A program made the position numbers and the translations under genes. This document shows, piece by piece, positions 63,427 to 64,000 of a stretch of DNA of 64,000 bases. The stretch is from contig CAJTWN010000002.1 in NCBI GenBank assembly GCA_910580105.1, positions 274,969 through 338,968 on the forward strand. The letters run 5' to 3'. The notes under the pieces were generated by a model. That model saw only the letters and a program-made list of their open reading frames with translations, searched no databases and had not been told where the DNA came from. The DNA comes from an uncultured Clostridia bacterium. GTDB taxonomy: Bacteria > Bacillota > Clostridia > Monoglobales > Monoglobaceae. Position 1 is the first letter of the stretch. Each line of letters opens with the position of its first letter.

Positions 63427-63482
63427 TTAACATCCACTTAATTTCCCATTATATCGATAATGAAAAAATAAGTAGATGTTAA
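63427..63482. repeat. 56-bp interrupted palindrome
   Basis: Outer arms TTAACATCCACTTA (63427-63440) and TAAGTAGATGTTAA (63469-63482) pair with one mismatch. Inner arms CATTAT / ATAATG (63447-63452, 63457-63462) share the same centre. 23 of 26 arm positions pair if the short A/T stretch between is counted loosely. No gene nearby explains it; the rest of 63291-63574 shows nothing else. Confidence 0.6.
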
Positions 63483-63574
63483 ATTCACAGGCGTGCAGAA
63501 AGATATTGACTTTATGGAAAATAGGCTTAAAATCCAATAAAGCATTATGATATGTTTGCATATAAATCATATAT

Positions 63575-63616
63575 AAACAAAAAGAACCAACGTAAAAACG
63601 CAGGTTCTTTTTGTTT
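63575..63616 (-). terminator. Terminator of the rRNA-tRNA operon
   Basis: 14-bp perfect stem AAACAAAAAGAACC / GGTTCTTTTTGTTT, with a small inner stem in the loop, directly after tRNA-Met on the minus strand. Confidence 0.75.
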
Positions 63617-63693
63617 TGGTGGACCTTCAGGGACTCGAACCCCGGACCGACCGGTTATGAGCCGGTTGCTCTAACCAACTGAGCTAAAGGTCC
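63617..63693 (-). tRNA. tRNA-Met (anticodon CAT)
   Basis: 77 bases including encoded CCA. Acceptor GGACCTT / AAGGTCC, D-arm AGCTCAGTTGGTTAGAGC, anticodon loop CTCATAA, T-arm GGTTCGAGTCC. The G1-C72 start fits elongator Met (or a lysidine-modified Ile tRNA); the initiator type is excluded by the paired first base. Confidence 0.92.
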
Positions 63694-63714
63694 ATTTTAT
63701 TCTTTATAATGAAA

Positions 63715-63746
63715 TATAAGCAGCAGCCACAAGACTGCTGCTTATA
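63715..63746 (-). repeat. 12-bp inverted repeat between tRNA-Glu and tRNA-Met
   Basis: TATAAGCAGCAG / CTGCTGCTTATA with an 8-base loop and no T-run. Likely an RNA processing or partial termination hairpin. Confidence 0.6.
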
Positions 63747-63750
63747 ACGA

Positions 63751-63825
63751 TGGTGACTCCGAGGGGAATCGAACCCCTGTTACCGCCGTGAAAGGGCGGT
63801 GTCTTAACCGCTTGACCACGGAGCC
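63751..63825 (-). tRNA. tRNA-Glu (anticodon TTC)
   Basis: 75 bases with encoded CCA. Acceptor GGCTCCG / CGGAGTC (one G-U), anticodon loop CTTTCAC, T-arm GGTTCGATTCC. Confidence 0.95.
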
Positions 63826-63826
63826 A

Positions 63827-63902
63827 TGGCTCCTCCAGTTGGACTCGAACCAACGACCCTGCGGTTAACAGCCGCATGCTCTACCAACTGAGCTATAGAG
63901 GA
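63827..63902 (-). tRNA. tRNA-Asn (anticodon GTT)
   Basis: 76 bases with encoded CCA. Acceptor TCCTCTA / TGGAGGA, D-arm AGCTCAGTTGGTAGAGC, anticodon loop CTGTTAA, T-arm GGTTCGAGTCC. Only one base separates it from tRNA-Glu. Confidence 0.95.
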
Positions 63903-63911
63903 TTATATTTT

Positions 63912-63940
63912 GTGTAAGAAAAGAAAAACTTTTCTTACAC
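63912..63940 (-). repeat. Hairpin between 5S rRNA and tRNA-Asn
   Basis: 12-bp perfect stem GTGTAAGAAAAG / CTTTTCTTACAC with a 5-base loop. No T-run follows, so more likely an RNase processing site than a stop. Confidence 0.6.
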
Positions 63941-63944
63941 ATTA

Positions 63945-64000
63945 GTTCCGGCAGTGACTTAAGTTCCCAGGCAGTCGCCCGCCCAGTATTGTCAGCGCAA
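63945..64000 (-). rRNA. rrf: 5S ribosomal RNA, 3' part (cut by window edge)
   Basis: The minus strand reads GCGCTGACAATACTGGGCGG, then GCGACTGCCTGGGAA and GTCACTGCCGGAAC, which is the 3' half of a bacterial 5S rRNA as I recognise it. The 5' half and presumably the 23S and 16S genes lie beyond the right edge. Confidence 0.8.

Noticed and set aside
1..64000. CRISPR array, insertion sequence or prophage
   Set aside because: No regularly spaced repeats, no transposase or integrase genes and no phage structural genes were found. The only tandem gene repeat is the lipoprotein triplet.

Overview
The window looks like chromosome from a saccharolytic anaerobic Firmicute of the class Clostridia. Evidence: AT-leaning DNA, strong AGGAGG ribosome sites, sigma-A type promoters, intrinsic terminators, the DUF512-der-plsY-gpsA housekeeping block, LplA/LplB/LplC-type sugar uptake with a YesM/YesN two-component pair, and a GH94 phosphorylase close to clostridial cellobiose phosphorylases. 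I cannot name the species. Most genes are on the minus strand.

Layout. 1-3.2 kb: the start of a truncated exported protein, then a two-gene operon for secreted proteins (InlB-type repeats; cohesin-like plus copper-amine-oxidase-like stalk domain). 3.3-24.7 kb: a carbohydrate-utilisation locus with GH94 phosphorylase, two heparinase II/III-like proteins, two ABC permeases, three tandem LplA-like solute-binding lipoproteins plus a fourth unrelated one, a YesM/YesN pair, a GH2 beta-mannosidase-like enzyme and an SGNH esterase. Four promoters here share one architecture: a GTTTACC box, a -35 position, 17 bp, then TATAAT. This is the best candidate for a coherent, undescribed regulon. 24.8-30.8 kb: NSS-family transporter, a DUF134 regulator with duplicated palindromic operators and a NifX-like protein, a membrane protein, a DUF1508 protein and an amidohydrolase. 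30.9-36.1 kb: housekeeping operon DUF512-der-plsY-gpsA-tcdA. 36.2-42.7 kb: GH30, alpha/beta hydrolase, GH38 alpha-mannosidase and an AGE-family 2-epimerase with a hairpin in its leader. 42.7-44.3 kb: yaaA, and a Xre regulator with a small partner. 44.5-50 kb: a mini glycan-synthesis operon (sugar transferase, UDP-glucose dehydrogenase, GT4) and a secreted GH5 enzyme. 50-56.6 kb: a three-gene signalling operon (c-di-GMP protein, hybrid kinase, Hpt). 56.8-63.3 kb: a small amidase-domain protein and a 1807-residue secreted GH5 protein. 63.6-64 kb: the end of an rRNA operon (5S, then tRNA-Asn, tRNA-Glu, tRNA-Met), all minus strand.

How the parts fit (inference): secreted GH5 enzymes cut beta-glucan or mannan outside the cell. 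Lipoproteins and permeases import oligosaccharides, probably with an ATPase encoded elsewhere. GH94, GH2, GH30, GH38, the epimerase and the heparinase-like enzymes then finish degradation in the cytoplasm. YesM/YesN likely senses the sugar and switches on the GTTTACC promoters.
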